A model generated the notes under the pieces. It was given only the letters and a program-made list of their open reading frames with translations. It made no database searches and was not told the DNA's origin. Below are positions 48,920 through 61,857 of a DNA stretch of 64,000 nucleotides, piece by piece. This DNA is from Elmis aenea (lineage: Eukaryota; Arthropoda; Insecta; Coleoptera; Elmidae): the NCBI GenBank assembly GCA_947652605.1, contig CANTFG010000267.1:29001-93000 (forward strand), written 5' to 3'. Numbering within the stretch: position 1 is the stretch's first letter; each line of letters opens with the position of its first letter. The position numbers and the translations under genes are program-made.

Positions 48920-49893
48920 TTTTTTGAATAACTTTGTAAATTAAATTTCAAAATAGTTGAGACAAACGGCATTATACTAAGAAAAATAAACTCTATAACA
49001 TACTAAAATTTGAACAAAATCGTAAGAGCCGTTTTCGAGAAAAATTTTCAAAATTTTTAATTTTTTGAATAACTTTGTAAATTAAATTTCAAAATAGTTG
49101 AGACAAACGGCATTATACTAAGAAACATAAACTCTATAACATACTAAAATTTGAACAAATTCGTAAGAGCCGTTTTCGAGAAAAATTTTCAAAATTTTTA
49201 ATTTTTTGAATAACTTTGTAAATTAAATTTCAAAATAGTTGAGACAAACACATTATACTAAGAAAAATAAACTCTATAACATACTAAAATTTGAACAAAA
49301 TCATAAGAGCCGTTTTCGAGAAAAATTTTCAAAATTTTAAATTTTTTGAATAACTTTGTAAATTAAATTTCAAAATAGTTGAGACAAACGGCATTATACT
49401 AAGAAAAATAAACTCTATAACATACTAAAATTTGAACAAAATCGTAAGAGCCGTTTTCGAGAAAAATTTTCAAAATTTTTAATTTTTTGAATAACTTTGT
49501 AAATTAAATTTCAAAATAGTTGAGACAAACGGCATTATACTAAGAAAAATAAACTCTATAACATACTAAAATTTGAACAAAATCGTAAGAGCCGTTTTCG
49601 AGAAAATATTTCAAAATTTTTAATTTTTTGAATAACTTTGTAAATTAAATTTCAAAATAGTTGAGACAAACGGCATTATACTAAGAAAAATAAACTCTAT
49701 AACATACTAAAATTTGAACAAAATCGTAAAAGCCGTTTTCGAGAAAAATTTTCAAAATTTTAAATTTTTTGAATAACTTTGTAAATTAAATTTCAAAATA
49801 GTTGAGACAAATGGCATTATACTAAGAAAAACAAACTCTATAACATACTAAAATTTGAACAAAATCGTAAGAGCCGTTTTCAAGAAAAATTTT

Positions 49894-50001
49894 CGACAAA
49901 AAAATCGATTTTCTTAAAACTACAGCAAATGGCTTCAAACTTCTTATACACGTTAGTTATGAGAAAATTAAGGATTATTAGCCCCTAAATACGATTTTTA
50001 A
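49894..50001. repeat. Truncated B (108 bp)
   Basis: First of two in the 378-bp tandem. Confidence 0.9.
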
Positions 50002-50271
50002 TTTTTTGAATAACTTTGTAAATTAAATTTCAAAATAGTTGAGACAAACGGCATTATACTAAGAAAAATAAACTCTATAACATACTAAAATTTGAACAAA
50101 ATCGTAAGAGCCGTTTTCGAGAAAAATTTTCAAAATTTTTAATTTTTTGAATAACTTTGTAAATTAAATTTCAAAATAGTTGAGACAAATGGCATTATAC
50201 TAAGAAAAACAAACTCTATAACATACTAAAATTTGAACAAAATCGTAAGAGCCGTTTTCAAGAAAAATTTT

Positions 50272-50379
50272 CGACAAAAAAATCGATTTTCTTAAAACTA
50301 CAGCAAATGGCTTCAAACTTCTTATACACGTTAGTTATGAGAAAATTAAGGATTATTAGCCCCTAAATACGATTTTTAA
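50272..50379. repeat. Truncated B (108 bp)
   Basis: Second of two in the 378-bp tandem. Confidence 0.9.
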
Positions 50380-50587
50380 TTTTTTGAATAACTTTGTAAA
50401 TTAAATTTCAAAATAGTTGAGACAAACGGCATTATACTAAGAAAAATAAACTCTATAACATACTAAAATTTGAACAAAATCGTAAGAGCCGTTTTCGAGA
50501 AAAATTTTCAAAATTTTTAATTTTTTGAATAACTTTGTAAATTAAATTTCAAAATAGTTGAGACAAACGGCATTATACTAAGAAAAA

Positions 50588-51044
50588 AAGGCTATATACT
50601 CTTTGCACTTTTTTCGACAGAAAAATCGATTTTCTTAAAACTATAGCAAATGACTTCAAACTTCTTATACACGTTAGTTTTGAGCAAGTTAAGGATTATT
50701 AGCCCCTAAATACGATTTTTAATTTTTCGCGAAAAATGGGAAAAGTACAAAGGCTATAGTCTTTGCACTTTTTTCGACAAAAAAATCGATTTTCTTAAAA
50801 CTACAGCAAATGACTTCAAACTTCTTATACACGTTAGTTTTGAGCGAATTAAGGATTATTAGCCCCTAAATACGATTTTTAATTTTTCGTGAAAAATGGG
50901 AAAAGTACAAAGGCTATATAGTCTTTGCACTTTTTTCGACAAAAAAATCGATTTTCTTAAAACTACAGCAAATGGCTTCAAACTTCTTATACACGTTAGT
51001 TATGAGCAAATTAAGGATTATTAGCCCCTAAATACGATTTTTAA
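50588..51044. repeat. B trimer
   Basis: The middle monomer has GACTTC and TTTTGAGCGAATT, as in the 662-bp module, but keeps the normal AAAGGCTATAGTC joint. Confidence 0.9.
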
Positions 51045-52943
51045 TTTTTTGAATAACTTTGTAAATTAAATTTCAAAATAGTTGAGACAAACGGCATTAT
51101 ACTAAGAAAAATAAACTCTATAACATACTAAAATTTGAACAAAATCGTAAGAGCCGTTTTCGAGAAAAATTTTCAAAATTTTTAATTTTTTGAATAACTT
51201 TGTAAATTAAATTTCAAAATAGTTGAGACAAACGGCATTATACTAAGAAAAATAAACTCTATAACATACTAAAATTTGAACAAAATCGTAAGAGCCGTTT
51301 TCGAGAAAAATTTTCAAAATTTTTAATTTTTTGAATAACTTTGTAAATTAAATTTCAAAATAGTTGAGACAAACGGCATTATACTAAGAAATATAAACTC
51401 TATAACATACTAAAATTTGAACAAAATCGTAAGAGCCGTTTTCGAGAAAAATTTTCAAAATTTTAAATTTTTTGAATAACTTTGTAAATTAAATTTCAAA
51501 ATAGTTGAGACAAACGGCATTATACTAAGAAAAGTAAACTCTATAACATACTAAAATTTGAATAAAATCGTAAGAGCCGTTTTCAAGAAAAATTTTCAAA
51601 ATTTTAAATTTTTTGAATAACTTTGTAAATTAAATTTCAAAATAGTTGAGATAAACGGCATTATACTAAGAAAAATAAACTCTATAACATACTAAAATTT
51701 GAACAAAATCGTAAGAGCCGTTTTCGAGAAAAATTTTCAAAATTTTTAATTTTTTGAATAACTTTGTAAATTAAATTTTAAAATAGTTGAGACAAACGGC
51801 ATTATACTAAGAAAAATAAACTCTATAACATACTAAAATTTGAACAAAATCGTAAGAGCCGTTTTCGAGAAAAATTTTCAAAATTTTAAATTTTTTGAAT
51901 AACTTTGTAAATTAAATTTCAAAATAGTTGAGACAAACGGCATTATACTAAGAAAAATAAACTCTATAACATACTAAAATTTGAACAAAATCGTAAGAGC
52001 CGTTTTCGAGAAAAATTTTCAAAATTTTTAATTTTTTGAATAACTTTGTAAATTAAATTTCAAAATAGTTGAGACAAACGGCATTATACTAAGAAAAATA
52101 AACTCTATAACATACTAAAATTTGAACAAAATCGTAAGAGCCGTTTTCGACAAAAATTTTCAAAATTTTAAATTTTTTGAATAACTTTGTAAATTAAATT
52201 TCAAAATAGTTGAGACAAACACATTATACTAAGAAAAATAAACTCTATAACATACTAAAATTTGAACAAAATCGTAAGAGCCGTTTTCGAGAAAAATTTT
52301 CAAAATTTTAAATTTTTTGAATAACTTTGTAAATTAAATTTCAAAATAGTTGAGACAAACGGCAATATACTAAGAAAAATAAACTCTATAACATACTAAA
52401 ATTTGAACAAAATCGTAAAAGCCGTTTTCAAGAAAAATTTTCAAAATTTTAAATTTTTTGAATAACTTTGTAAATTAAATTTCAAAATAGTTGAGACAAA
52501 CGGCATTATACTAAGAAAAATAAACTCTATAACATACTAAAATTTGAACAAAATCGTAAGAGCCGTTTTCGAGAAAATATTTCAAAATTTTTAATTTTTT
52601 GAATAACTTTGTAAATTAAATTTCAAAATAGTTGAGACAAACGGCATTATACTAAGAAAAGTAAACTCTATAACATACTAAAATTTGAACAAAATCGTAA
52701 GAGCCGTTTTCGAGAAAAATTTTCAAAATTTTTAATTTTTTGAATAACTTTGTAAATTAAATTTCAAAATAGTTGAGACAAACGGCATTATACTAAGAAA
52801 AGTAAACTCTATAACATACTAAAATTTGAACAAAATCGTAAGAGCCGTTTTCGAGAAAAATTTTCAAAATTTTTAATTTTTTGAATAACTTTGTAAATTA
52901 AATTTCAAAATAGTTGAGACAAACGGCATTATACTAAGAAAAA

Positions 52944-53238
52944 AAGGCTATATACTCTTTGCACTTTTTTCGACAGAAAAATCGATTTTCTTAAAACTAT
53001 AGCAAATGACTTCAAACTTCTTATACACGTTAGTTTTGAGCAAGTTAAGGATTATTAGCCCCTAAATACGATTTTTAATTTTTCGCGAAAAATGGGAAAA
53101 GTACAAAGGCTATAGTCTTTGCACTTTTTTCGACAAAAAAATCGATTTTCTTAAAACTACAGCAAATGGCTTCAAACTTCTTATACACGTTAGTTATGAG
53201 CAAATTAAGGATTATTAGCCCCTAAATACGATTTTTAA
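52944..53238. repeat. B dimer (B1-B3)
   Basis: First 784-bp module of this cluster. Confidence 0.9.
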
Positions 53239-53727
53239 TTTTTTGAATAACTTTGTAAATTAAATTTCAAAATAGTTGAGACAAACGGCATTATACTAAG
53301 AAAAATAAACTCTATAACATACTAAAATTTGAACAAAATCGTAAGAGCCGTTTTCGAGAAAAATTTTCAAAATTTTTAATTTTTTGAATAACTTTGTAAA
53401 TTAAATTTCAAAATAGTTGAGACAAACACATTATACTAAGAAAAATAAACTCTATAACATACTAAAATTTGAACAAAATCGTAAGAGCCGTTTTCGAGAA
53501 AAATTTTCAAAATTTTTAATTTTTTGAATAACTTTGTAAATTAAATTTCAAAATAGTTGAGACAAACGGCATTATACTAAGAAAAGTAAACTCTATAACA
53601 TACTAAAATTTGAACAAAATCGTAAGAGGCGTTTTCGAGAAAAATTTTCAAAATTTTTAATTTTTTGAATAACTTTGTAAATTAAATTTCAAAATAGTTG
53701 AGACAAACGGCATTATACTAAGAAAAA

Positions 53728-54022
53728 AAGGCTATATACTCTTTGCACTTTTTTCGACAGAAAAATCGATTTTCTTAAAACTATAGCAAATGACTTCAAA
53801 CTTCTTATACACGTTAGTTTTGAGCAAGTTAAGGATTATTAGCCCCTAAATACGATTTTTAATTTTTCGCGAAAAATGGGAAAAGTACAAAGGCTATAGT
53901 CTTTGCACTTTTTTCGACAAAAAAATCGATTTTCTTAAAACTACAGCAAATGGCTTCAAACTTCTTATACACGTTAGTTATGAGCAAATTAAGGATTATT
54001 AGCCCCTAAATACGATTTTTAA
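53728..54022. repeat. B dimer (B1-B3)
   Basis: Second 784-bp module of this cluster. Confidence 0.9.
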
Positions 54023-54511
54023 TTTTTTGAATAACTTTGTAAATTAAATTTCAAAATAGTTGAGACAAACGGCATTATACTAAGAAAAATAAACTCTATA
54101 ACATACTAAAATTTGAACAAAATCGTAAGAGCCGTTTTCGAGAAAAATTTTCAAAATTTTTAATTTTTTGAATAACTTTGTAAATTAAATTTCAAAATAG
54201 TTGAGACACACACATTATACTAAGAAAAATAAACTCTATAACATACTAAAATTTGAACAAAATCGTAAGAGCCGTTTTCGAGAAAAATTTTCAAAATTTT
54301 TAATTTTTTGAATAACTTTGTAAATTAAATTTCAAAATAGTTGAGACAAACGGCATTATACTAAGAAAAGTAAACTCTATAACATACTAAAATTTGAACA
54401 AAATCGTAAGAGGCGTTTTCGAGAAAAATTTTCAAAATTTTTAATTTTTTGAATAACTTTGTAAATTAAATTTCAAAATAGTTGAGACAAACGGCATTAT
54501 ACTAAGAAAAA

Positions 54512-54966
54512 AAGGCTATATACTCTTTGCACTTTTTTCGACAAAAAAATCGATTTTCTTAAAACTATAGCAAATGACTTCAAACTTCTTATACACGTTA
54601 GTTTTGAGCAAGTTAAGGATTATTAGCCCCTAAATACGATTTTTAATTTTTCGCGAAAAATGGGAAAAGTAAAAAGGCTATAGTCTTTGCACTTTTTTCG
54701 ACAAAAAAATCAATTTTCTTAAAACTACAGCAAATGGCTTTAAACTTCTTATACACATTAGTTATGAGCGAATTAAGGATTATTAGCCCCTAAATACGAT
54801 TTTTAATTTTTCGCGAAAAATGGGAAAAGTACAAAGGCTATAGTCTTTGCACTTTTTTCGACAAAAAAATCGATTTTCTTAAAACTACAGCAAATGGCTT
54901 CAAACTTCTTATACACGTTAGTTATGAGCAAATTAAGGATTATTAGCCCCTAAATACGATTTTTAA
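54512..54966. repeat. B trimer
   Basis: It shares GTAAAAAGGC and CGACAAAAAAATCG in B1 with 34212 and 37303, but has a full second joint and a private AATCAATTTTC in B2. Confidence 0.9.
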
Positions 54967-55174
54967 TTTTTTGAATAACTTTGTAAATTAAATTTCAAAA
55001 TAGTTGAGACAAACGGCATTATACTAAGAAAAATAAACTCTATAACATACTGAAATTTGAACAAAATCGTAAGAGCCGTTTTCGAGAAAAATTTTCAAAA
55101 TTTTTAATTTTTTGAACAACTTTGTAAATTAAATTTCAAAATAGTTGAGACAAACGGCATTATACTAAGAAAAA

Positions 55175-55629
55175 AAGGCTATATACTCTTTGCACTTTTT
55201 TCGACAGAAAAATCGATTTTCTTAAAACTATAGCAAATGACTTCAAACTTCTTATACACGTTAGTTTTGAGCAAGTTAAGGATTATTAGCCCCTAAATAC
55301 GATTTTTAATTTTTCGCGAAAAATGGGAAAAGTACAAAGGCTATAGTCTTTGCACTTTTTTCGACAAAAAAATCGATTTTCTTAAAACTACAGCAAATGG
55401 CTTCAAACTTCTTATACACATTAGTTATGAGCGAATTAAGGATTATTAGCCCCTAAATACGATTTTTAATTTTACGTGAAAAATGGGAAAAGTACAAAGG
55501 CTATAGTCTTTGCACTTTTTTCGACAAAAAAATCGATTTTCTTAAAACTACAGCAAATGGCTTCAAACTTCTTATACACGTTAGTTATGAGCAAATTAAG
55601 GATTATTAGCCCCTAAATACGATTTTTAA
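55175..55629. repeat. B trimer
   Basis: B2 has TTTTACGTGAAAAA as in 37961-38417. Confidence 0.9.
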
Positions 55630-56401
55630 TTTTTTGAATAACTTTGTAAATTAAATTTCAAAATAGTTGAGACAAACGGCATTATACTAAGAAAAATAAA
55701 CTCTATAACATACTAAAATTTGAACAAAATCGTAAGAGCCGTTTTCGAGAAAAATTTTCAAAATTTTTAATTTTTTGAATAACTTTTTAAATTAAATTTT
55801 AAAATAGTTGAGACAAACGGCATTATACTAAGAAAAATAAACTCTATAACATACTAAAATTTGAACAAAATCGTAAGAGCCGTTTTCGAGAAAATATTTC
55901 AAAATTTTTAATTTTTTGAATAACTTTGTAAATTAAATTTCAAAATAGTTGAGACAAACGGCAATATACTAAGAAAAATAAACTCTATAACATACTAAAA
56001 TTTGAACAAAATCGTAAGAGCCGTTTTCGAGAAAAATTTTCAAAATTTTTAATTTTTTGAATAACTTTGTAAATTAAATTTCAAAATAGTTGAGACAAAC
56101 GGCATTATACTAAGAAAAGTAAACTCTATAACATACTAAAATTTGAACAAAATCGTAAGAGGCGTTTTCGAGAAAAATTTTCAAAATTTTTAATTTTTTG
56201 AATAACTTTGTAAATTAAATTTCAAAATAGTTGAGACAAACGGCATTATACTAAGAAAAGTAAACTCTATAACATACTAAAATTTAAACAAAATCGTAAA
56301 AGCCGTTTTCGAAAAAAAATTTCAAAATTTTTAATTTTTTGAATAACTTTGTAAATTAAATTTCAAAATAGTTGAGACAAACGGCATTATACTAAGAAAA
56401 A

Positions 56402-56536
56402 AAGGCTATATACTCTTTGCACTTTTTTCGACAAAAAAATCGATTTTCTTAAAACTACAGCAAATGGCTTCAAACTTCGTATACACATTAGTTATGAGCG
56501 AATTAAGGATTATTAGCCCCTAAATACGATTTTTAA
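56402..56536. repeat. Single chimeric B monomer
   Basis: Opens as B1 (GGCTATATACTC) and continues as B2 (CACATTAG, GAGCGAATT), with a private CTTCGTATACAC; exits into A. Confidence 0.9.
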
Positions 56537-57731
56537 TTTTTTGAATAACTTTGTTAATTAAATTTCAAAATAGTTGAAACAAACAACAATATACTAAGAA
56601 AAATAAACTCTATAACATACTAAAATTTGAACAAAATCGTAAGAGCCGTTTTCGAGAAAAATTTTCAAAATTTTTAATTTTTTGAATAGCTTTGTAAATT
56701 AAATTTCAAAATAGTTGAGACAAACGGCATTATACTGAGAAAAATAAACTCTATAACATACTAAAATTTGAACAAAATCGTAAAAGCCGTTTTCGAGTAA
56801 AATTTTCAAAATTTTAAATTTTTTGAATAATTAAGTAAATTAAATTTCAAAATAGTTGAGACAAACGGCATTATACTAAGAAAAATAAACTCTATAACAT
56901 ACTAAAATTTGAACAAAGTCGTAAAAGCCGTTTTCGAGAAAAATTTTCAAAATTTTTAATTTTTTGAATAACTTTATAAATTATATTTCAAAATAGTTGA
57001 GACAAACGGCATTATACTAAGAAAAATAAACTCTATAACATACTAAAATTTGAACAAAATCGTAAGAGCCGTTTTCGAGAAAAATTTTCAAAATTTTTAA
57101 TTTTTTGAATAACTTTGTAAATTAAATTTCAAAATAGTTGAGACAAACGGCATTATACTGAGAAAAATAAACTCTATAACATACTAAAATTTGAACAAAA
57201 TCGTAAGAGCCGTTTTCGAGAAAAATTTTCAAAATTTTAAATTTTTTGAATAACTTAGTAAATTAAATTTCAAAATAGTTAAGACGAACTTCATTATACT
57301 AAGAAATATAAACTCTATAACATACTTAAATTTGAACAAAATCGTAAGAGCCGTTTTCGAGAAAAATTTTCAAAATTTTAAATTTTTTGAATAACTTAGT
57401 AAATTAAAATTCAAAATAGTTAAGACGAACTTCATTATACTAAGAAATATAAACTCTATAACATACTTAAATTTGAACAAAATCGTAAGAGCCGTTTTCG
57501 AGAAAAATTTTCAAAATTTTTAATTTTTTGAATAACTTTGTAAATTAAAATTCAAAATAGTTAAGACAAACGGCGTTATACTAAGAAAAATAAACACTTT
57601 AACATACTAAAATTTGAACAAAATCGTAAGAGCCGTTTTCGAGAAAAATTTTCAAAATTTTTAATTTTTTGAATAACTTTGTAAATTAAATTTCAAAATA
57701 TTTGAGACAAACGGCATTATACTAAGAAAAA

Positions 57732-58026
57732 CAGGCTATATACTCTTTGCACTTTTTTCGACAGAAAAATCGATTTTCTTAAAACTATAGCAAATGGCTT
57801 CAAACTTCTTATACACGTTAGTTACGAGCAAGTTAAGGATTATTAGCCCCTAAATACGATTTTTAATTTTTCGCGAAAAATGGGAAAAGTACAAAGGCTA
57901 TAGTCTTTGCACTTTTTTCGACAAAAAAATCGGTTTTCTTAAAACTACAGCAAATGGCTTCAAACTTCTTATACACGTTAGCTATGAGCAAATTAAGGAT
58001 TATTAGCCCCTAAATACGATTTTTAA
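57732..58026. repeat. B dimer
   Basis: Entry is AGAAAAACAGGC instead of AGAAAAAAAGGC. Private changes are TTACGAGC, AATCGGTTTTC and TTAGCTATG. Confidence 0.9.
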
Positions 58027-58515
58027 TTTTTTGAATAACTTTGTAAATTAAATTTCAAAATAGTTGAGACAAACGGCATTATACTAAGAAAAATAAACTC
58101 TATAACATACTAAAATTTGAACAAAATCGTAAGAGCCGTTTTCGAGAAAAATTTTCAAAATTTTTAATTTTTTGAATAACTTTGTAAATTAAATTTCAAA
58201 ATAGTTGAGACAAACACATTATACTAAGAAAAATAAACTCTATAACATACTAAAATTTGAACAAAATCATAAGAGCCGTTTTCGAGAAAAATTTTCAAAA
58301 TTTTTAATTTTTTGAATAACTTTGTAAATTAAATTTCAAAATAGTTGAGACAAACGGCATTATACTAAGAAAAGTAAACTCTATAACATACTAAAATTTG
58401 AACAAAATCGTAAGAGGCGTTTTCGAGAAAAATTTTCAAAATTTTTAATTTTTTGAATAACTTTGTAAATTAAATTTCAAAATAGTTGAGACAAACGGCA
58501 TTATACTAAGAAAAA

Positions 58516-58810
58516 AAGGCTATATACTCTTTGCACTTTTTTCGACAAAAAAATCGATTTTCTTAAAACTATAGCAAATGACTTCAAACTTCTTATACAC
58601 GTTAGTTTTGAGCAAGTTAAGGATTATTAGCCCCTAAATACGATTTTTAATTTTTCGCGAAAAATGGGAAAAGTACAAAGGCTATAGTCTTTGCACTTTT
58701 TTCGACAAAAAAATCGATTTTCTTAAAACTACAGCAAATGGCTTCAAACTTCTTATACACGTTAGTGATGAGCAAATTAAGGATTATTAGCCCCTAAATA
58801 CGATTTTTAA
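58516..58810. repeat. B dimer (B1-B3)
   Basis: 784 bp after 57732. B3 has a private TTAGTGATGAGC. Confidence 0.9.
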
Positions 58811-59018
58811 TTTTTTGAATAACTTTGTAAATTAAATTTCAAAATAGTTGAGACAAACGGCATTATACTAAGAAAAATAAACTCTATAACATACTAAAAT
58901 TTGAACAAAATCGTAAGAGCCGTTTTCGAGAAAAATTTTCAAAATTTTTAATTTTTTGAATAACTTTGTAAATTAAATTTCAAAATAGTTGAGACAAACG
59001 GCATTATACTAAGAAAAA

Positions 59019-59473
59019 CAGGCTATATACTCTTTGCACTTTTTTCGACAGAAAAATCGATTTTCTTAAAACTATAGCAAATGACTTCAAACTTCTTATA
59101 CACGTTAGTTTTGAGCAAGTTAAGGATTATTAGCCCCTAAATACGATTTTTAATTTTTCGCGAAAAATGGGAAAAGTACAAAGGCTATAGTCTTTGCACT
59201 TTTTTCGACAAAAAAATCGATTTTCTTAAAACTACAGCAAATGGCTTCAAACTTCTTATACACATTAGTTATGAGCGAATTAAGGATTATTAGCCCCTAA
59301 ATACGATTTTTAATTTTTCGTGAAAAATGGGAAAAGTACAAAGGCTATAGTGTTTGCACTTTTTTCGACAAAAAAATCGATTTTCTTAAAACTACAGCAA
59401 ATGGCTTCAAACTTCTTATACACGTTAGTTATGAGCAAATTAAGGATTATTAGCCCCTAAATACGATTTTTAA
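59019..59473. repeat. B trimer
   Basis: Copy of 55175-55629 at +3844, but with an AAACAGGC entry, TTTTTCGTG and a private CTATAGTGTTTGC. Confidence 0.9.
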
Positions 59474-60245
59474 TTTTTTGAATAACTTTGTAAATTAAAT
59501 TTCAAAATAGTTGAGACAAACGGCATTATACTAAGAAAAATAAACTCTATAACATACTAAAATTTGAACAAAATCGTAAGAGCCGTTTTCGAGAAAAATT
59601 TTCAAAATTTTTAATTTTTTGAATAACTTTTTAAATTAAATTTTAAAATAGTTGAGACAAACGGCATTATACTAAGAAAAATAAACTCTATAACATACTA
59701 AAATTTGAACAAAATCGTAAGAGCCGTTTTCGAGAAAATATTTCAAAATTTTTAATTTTTTGAATAACTTTGTAAATTAAATTTCAAAATAGTTGAGACA
59801 AACGGCATTATACTAAGAAAAATAAACTCTATAACATACTAAAATTTGAACAAAATCGTAAGAGCCGTTTTCGAGAAAAATTTTCAAAATTTTTAATTTT
59901 TTGAATAACTTTGTAAATTAAATTTCAAAATAGTTGAGACAAACGGCATTATACTAAGAAAAATAAACTCTATAACATACTAAAATTTGAACAAAATCGT
60001 AAGAGGCGTTTTCGAGAAAAATTTTCAAAATTTTTAATTTTTTGAATAACTTTGTAAATTAAATTTCAAAATAGTTGAGACAAACGGCATTATACTAAGA
60101 AAAGTAAACTCTATAACATACTAAAATTTAAACAAAATCGTAAAAGCCGTTTTCGAAAAAAATTTTCAAAATTTTTAATTTTTTGAATAACTTTGTAAAT
60201 TAAATTTCAAAATAGTTGAGACAAACGGCATTATACTAAGAAAAA

Positions 60246-60380
60246 AAGGCTATATACTCTTTGCACTTTTTTCGACAAAAAAATCGATTTTCTTAAAACT
60301 ACAGCAAATGGCTTCAAACTTCGTATACACATTAGTTATGAGCGAATTAAGGATTATTAGCCCCTAAATACGATTTTTAA
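60246..60380. repeat. Single chimeric B monomer
   Basis: Copy of 56402-56536 at +3844, including CTTCGTATACAC. Confidence 0.9.
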
Positions 60381-61857
60381 TTTTTTGAATAACTTTGTTA
60401 ATTAAATTTCAAAATAGTTGAAACAAACAACATTATACTAAGAAAAATAAACTCTATAACATACTAAAATTTGAACAAAATCGTAAGAGCCGTTTTCGAG
60501 AAAAATTTTCAAAATTTCTAATTTTTTGAATAACTTTGTAAATTAAATTTCAAAATAGTTGAGACAAACGGCATTATACTGAGAAAAATAAACTCTATAA
60601 CATACTAAAATTTGAACAAAATCGTAAGAGCCGTTTTCGAGTAAAATTTTCAAAATTTTAAATTTTTTGAATAATTAAGTAAATTAAATTTCAAAATAGT
60701 TGAGACAACCGGCATTATACTAAGAAAAATAAACTCTATAACATACTAAAATTTGAACAAAGTCGTAAAAGCCGTTTTCGAGAAAAATTTTCAAAATTTT
60801 TAATTTTTTGAATAACTTTATAAATTATATTTCAAAATAGTTGAGACAAACGGCATTATACTAAGAAAAATAAACTCTATAACATACTAAAATTTGAACA
60901 AAATCGTAAGAGCCGTTTTCGAGAAAAATTTTCAAAATTTTTAATTTTTTGAATAACTTTGTAAATTAAATTTCAAAATAGTTGAGACAAACGGCATTAT
61001 ACTGAGAAAAATAAACTCTATAACATACTAAAATTTGAACAAAATCGTAAGAGCCGTTTTCGAGAAAAATTTTCAAAATTTTAAATTTTTTGAATAACTT
61101 AGTAAATTAAATTTCAAAATAGTTAAGACGAACTTCATTATACTAAGAAATATAAACTCTATAACATACTTAAATTTGAACAAAATCGTAAGAGCCGTTT
61201 TCGAGAAAAATTTTCAAAATTTTTAATTTTTTGAATAACTTTGTAAATTAAAATTCAAAATAGTTGAGACAAACGGCGTTATACTAAGAAAAATAAACAC
61301 TATAACATACTAAAATTTGAACAAAATCGTAAGAGCCGTTTTCGAGAAAAATTTTCAAAATTTTTAATTTTTTGAATAACTTTGTAAATTAAATTTCAAA
61401 ATAGTTGAGACAAACGGCATTATACTGAGAAAAATAAACTCTATAACATACTAAAATTTGAACAAAATCGTAAGAGCCGTTTTCGAGAAAAATTTTCAAA
61501 ATTTTAAATTTTTTGAATAACTTAGTAAATTAAATTTCAAAATAGTTAAGACGAACTTCATTATACTAAGAAATATAAACTCTATAACATACTTAAATTT
61601 GAACAAAATCGTAAGAGCCGTTTTCGAGAAAAATTTTCAAAATTTTTAATTTTTTGAATAACTTTGTAAATTAAAATTCAAAATAGTTGAGACAAACGGC
61701 GTTATACTAAGAAAAATAAACACTATAACATACTAAAATTTGAACAAAATCGTAAGAGCCGTTTTCGAGAAAAATTTTCAAAATTTTTAATTTTTTGAAT
61801 AACTTTGTAAATTAAATTTCAAAATATTTGAGACAAACGGCATTATACTAAGAAAAA

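Larger units (their letters stand above)
49894..50379. repeat. 378-bp tandem with two truncated B pieces
   Basis: Two identical 108-bp truncated B pieces start at 49894 and 50272, 378 bp apart. Each is preceded by an A monomer with ACAAATGGCATT and the AGAAAAACAAACTC variant. Elsewhere this truncated B occurs singly. Confidence 0.8.
52944..54511. repeat. 784-bp module (B1-B3 dimer plus A monomers), two tandem copies
   Basis: B1-B3 dimers start at 52944 and 53728, and the next block at 54512, each 784 bp apart. Each module is a 295-bp B dimer followed by three and a half A monomers that include ACACATT, AGAAAAGTAA and GAGGCG. The same 784-bp spacing appears once at 33428-34212 and once at 36519-37303. 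Confidence 0.83.
55175..59018. repeat. 3844-bp duplication, copy 1
   Basis: Shared rare variants lie at +3844: AACTTTTTAAATT (55781), the single B monomer with CTTCGTATACAC (56402-56536), TTGTTAATTAAATTT, AATAATTAAGTAAATT, CTTTATAAATTATATTT and AGTTAAGACGAAC (57281). Matching breaks at about 57.3 kb, so copy 1 contains about 1.7 kb not present in the same place in copy 2. Confidence 0.83.
59019..61200. repeat. 3844-bp duplication, copy 2 (matching part)
   Basis: It mirrors 55175 to about 57350 at +3844, with small differences (for example ACAACCGGC near 60706). After about 61200 the two diverge. Here a stretch of three A monomers with AACGGCGTTATAC and AACACTATAAC repeats at about 422 bp spacing (near 61275 and 61697). 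Confidence 0.82.
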
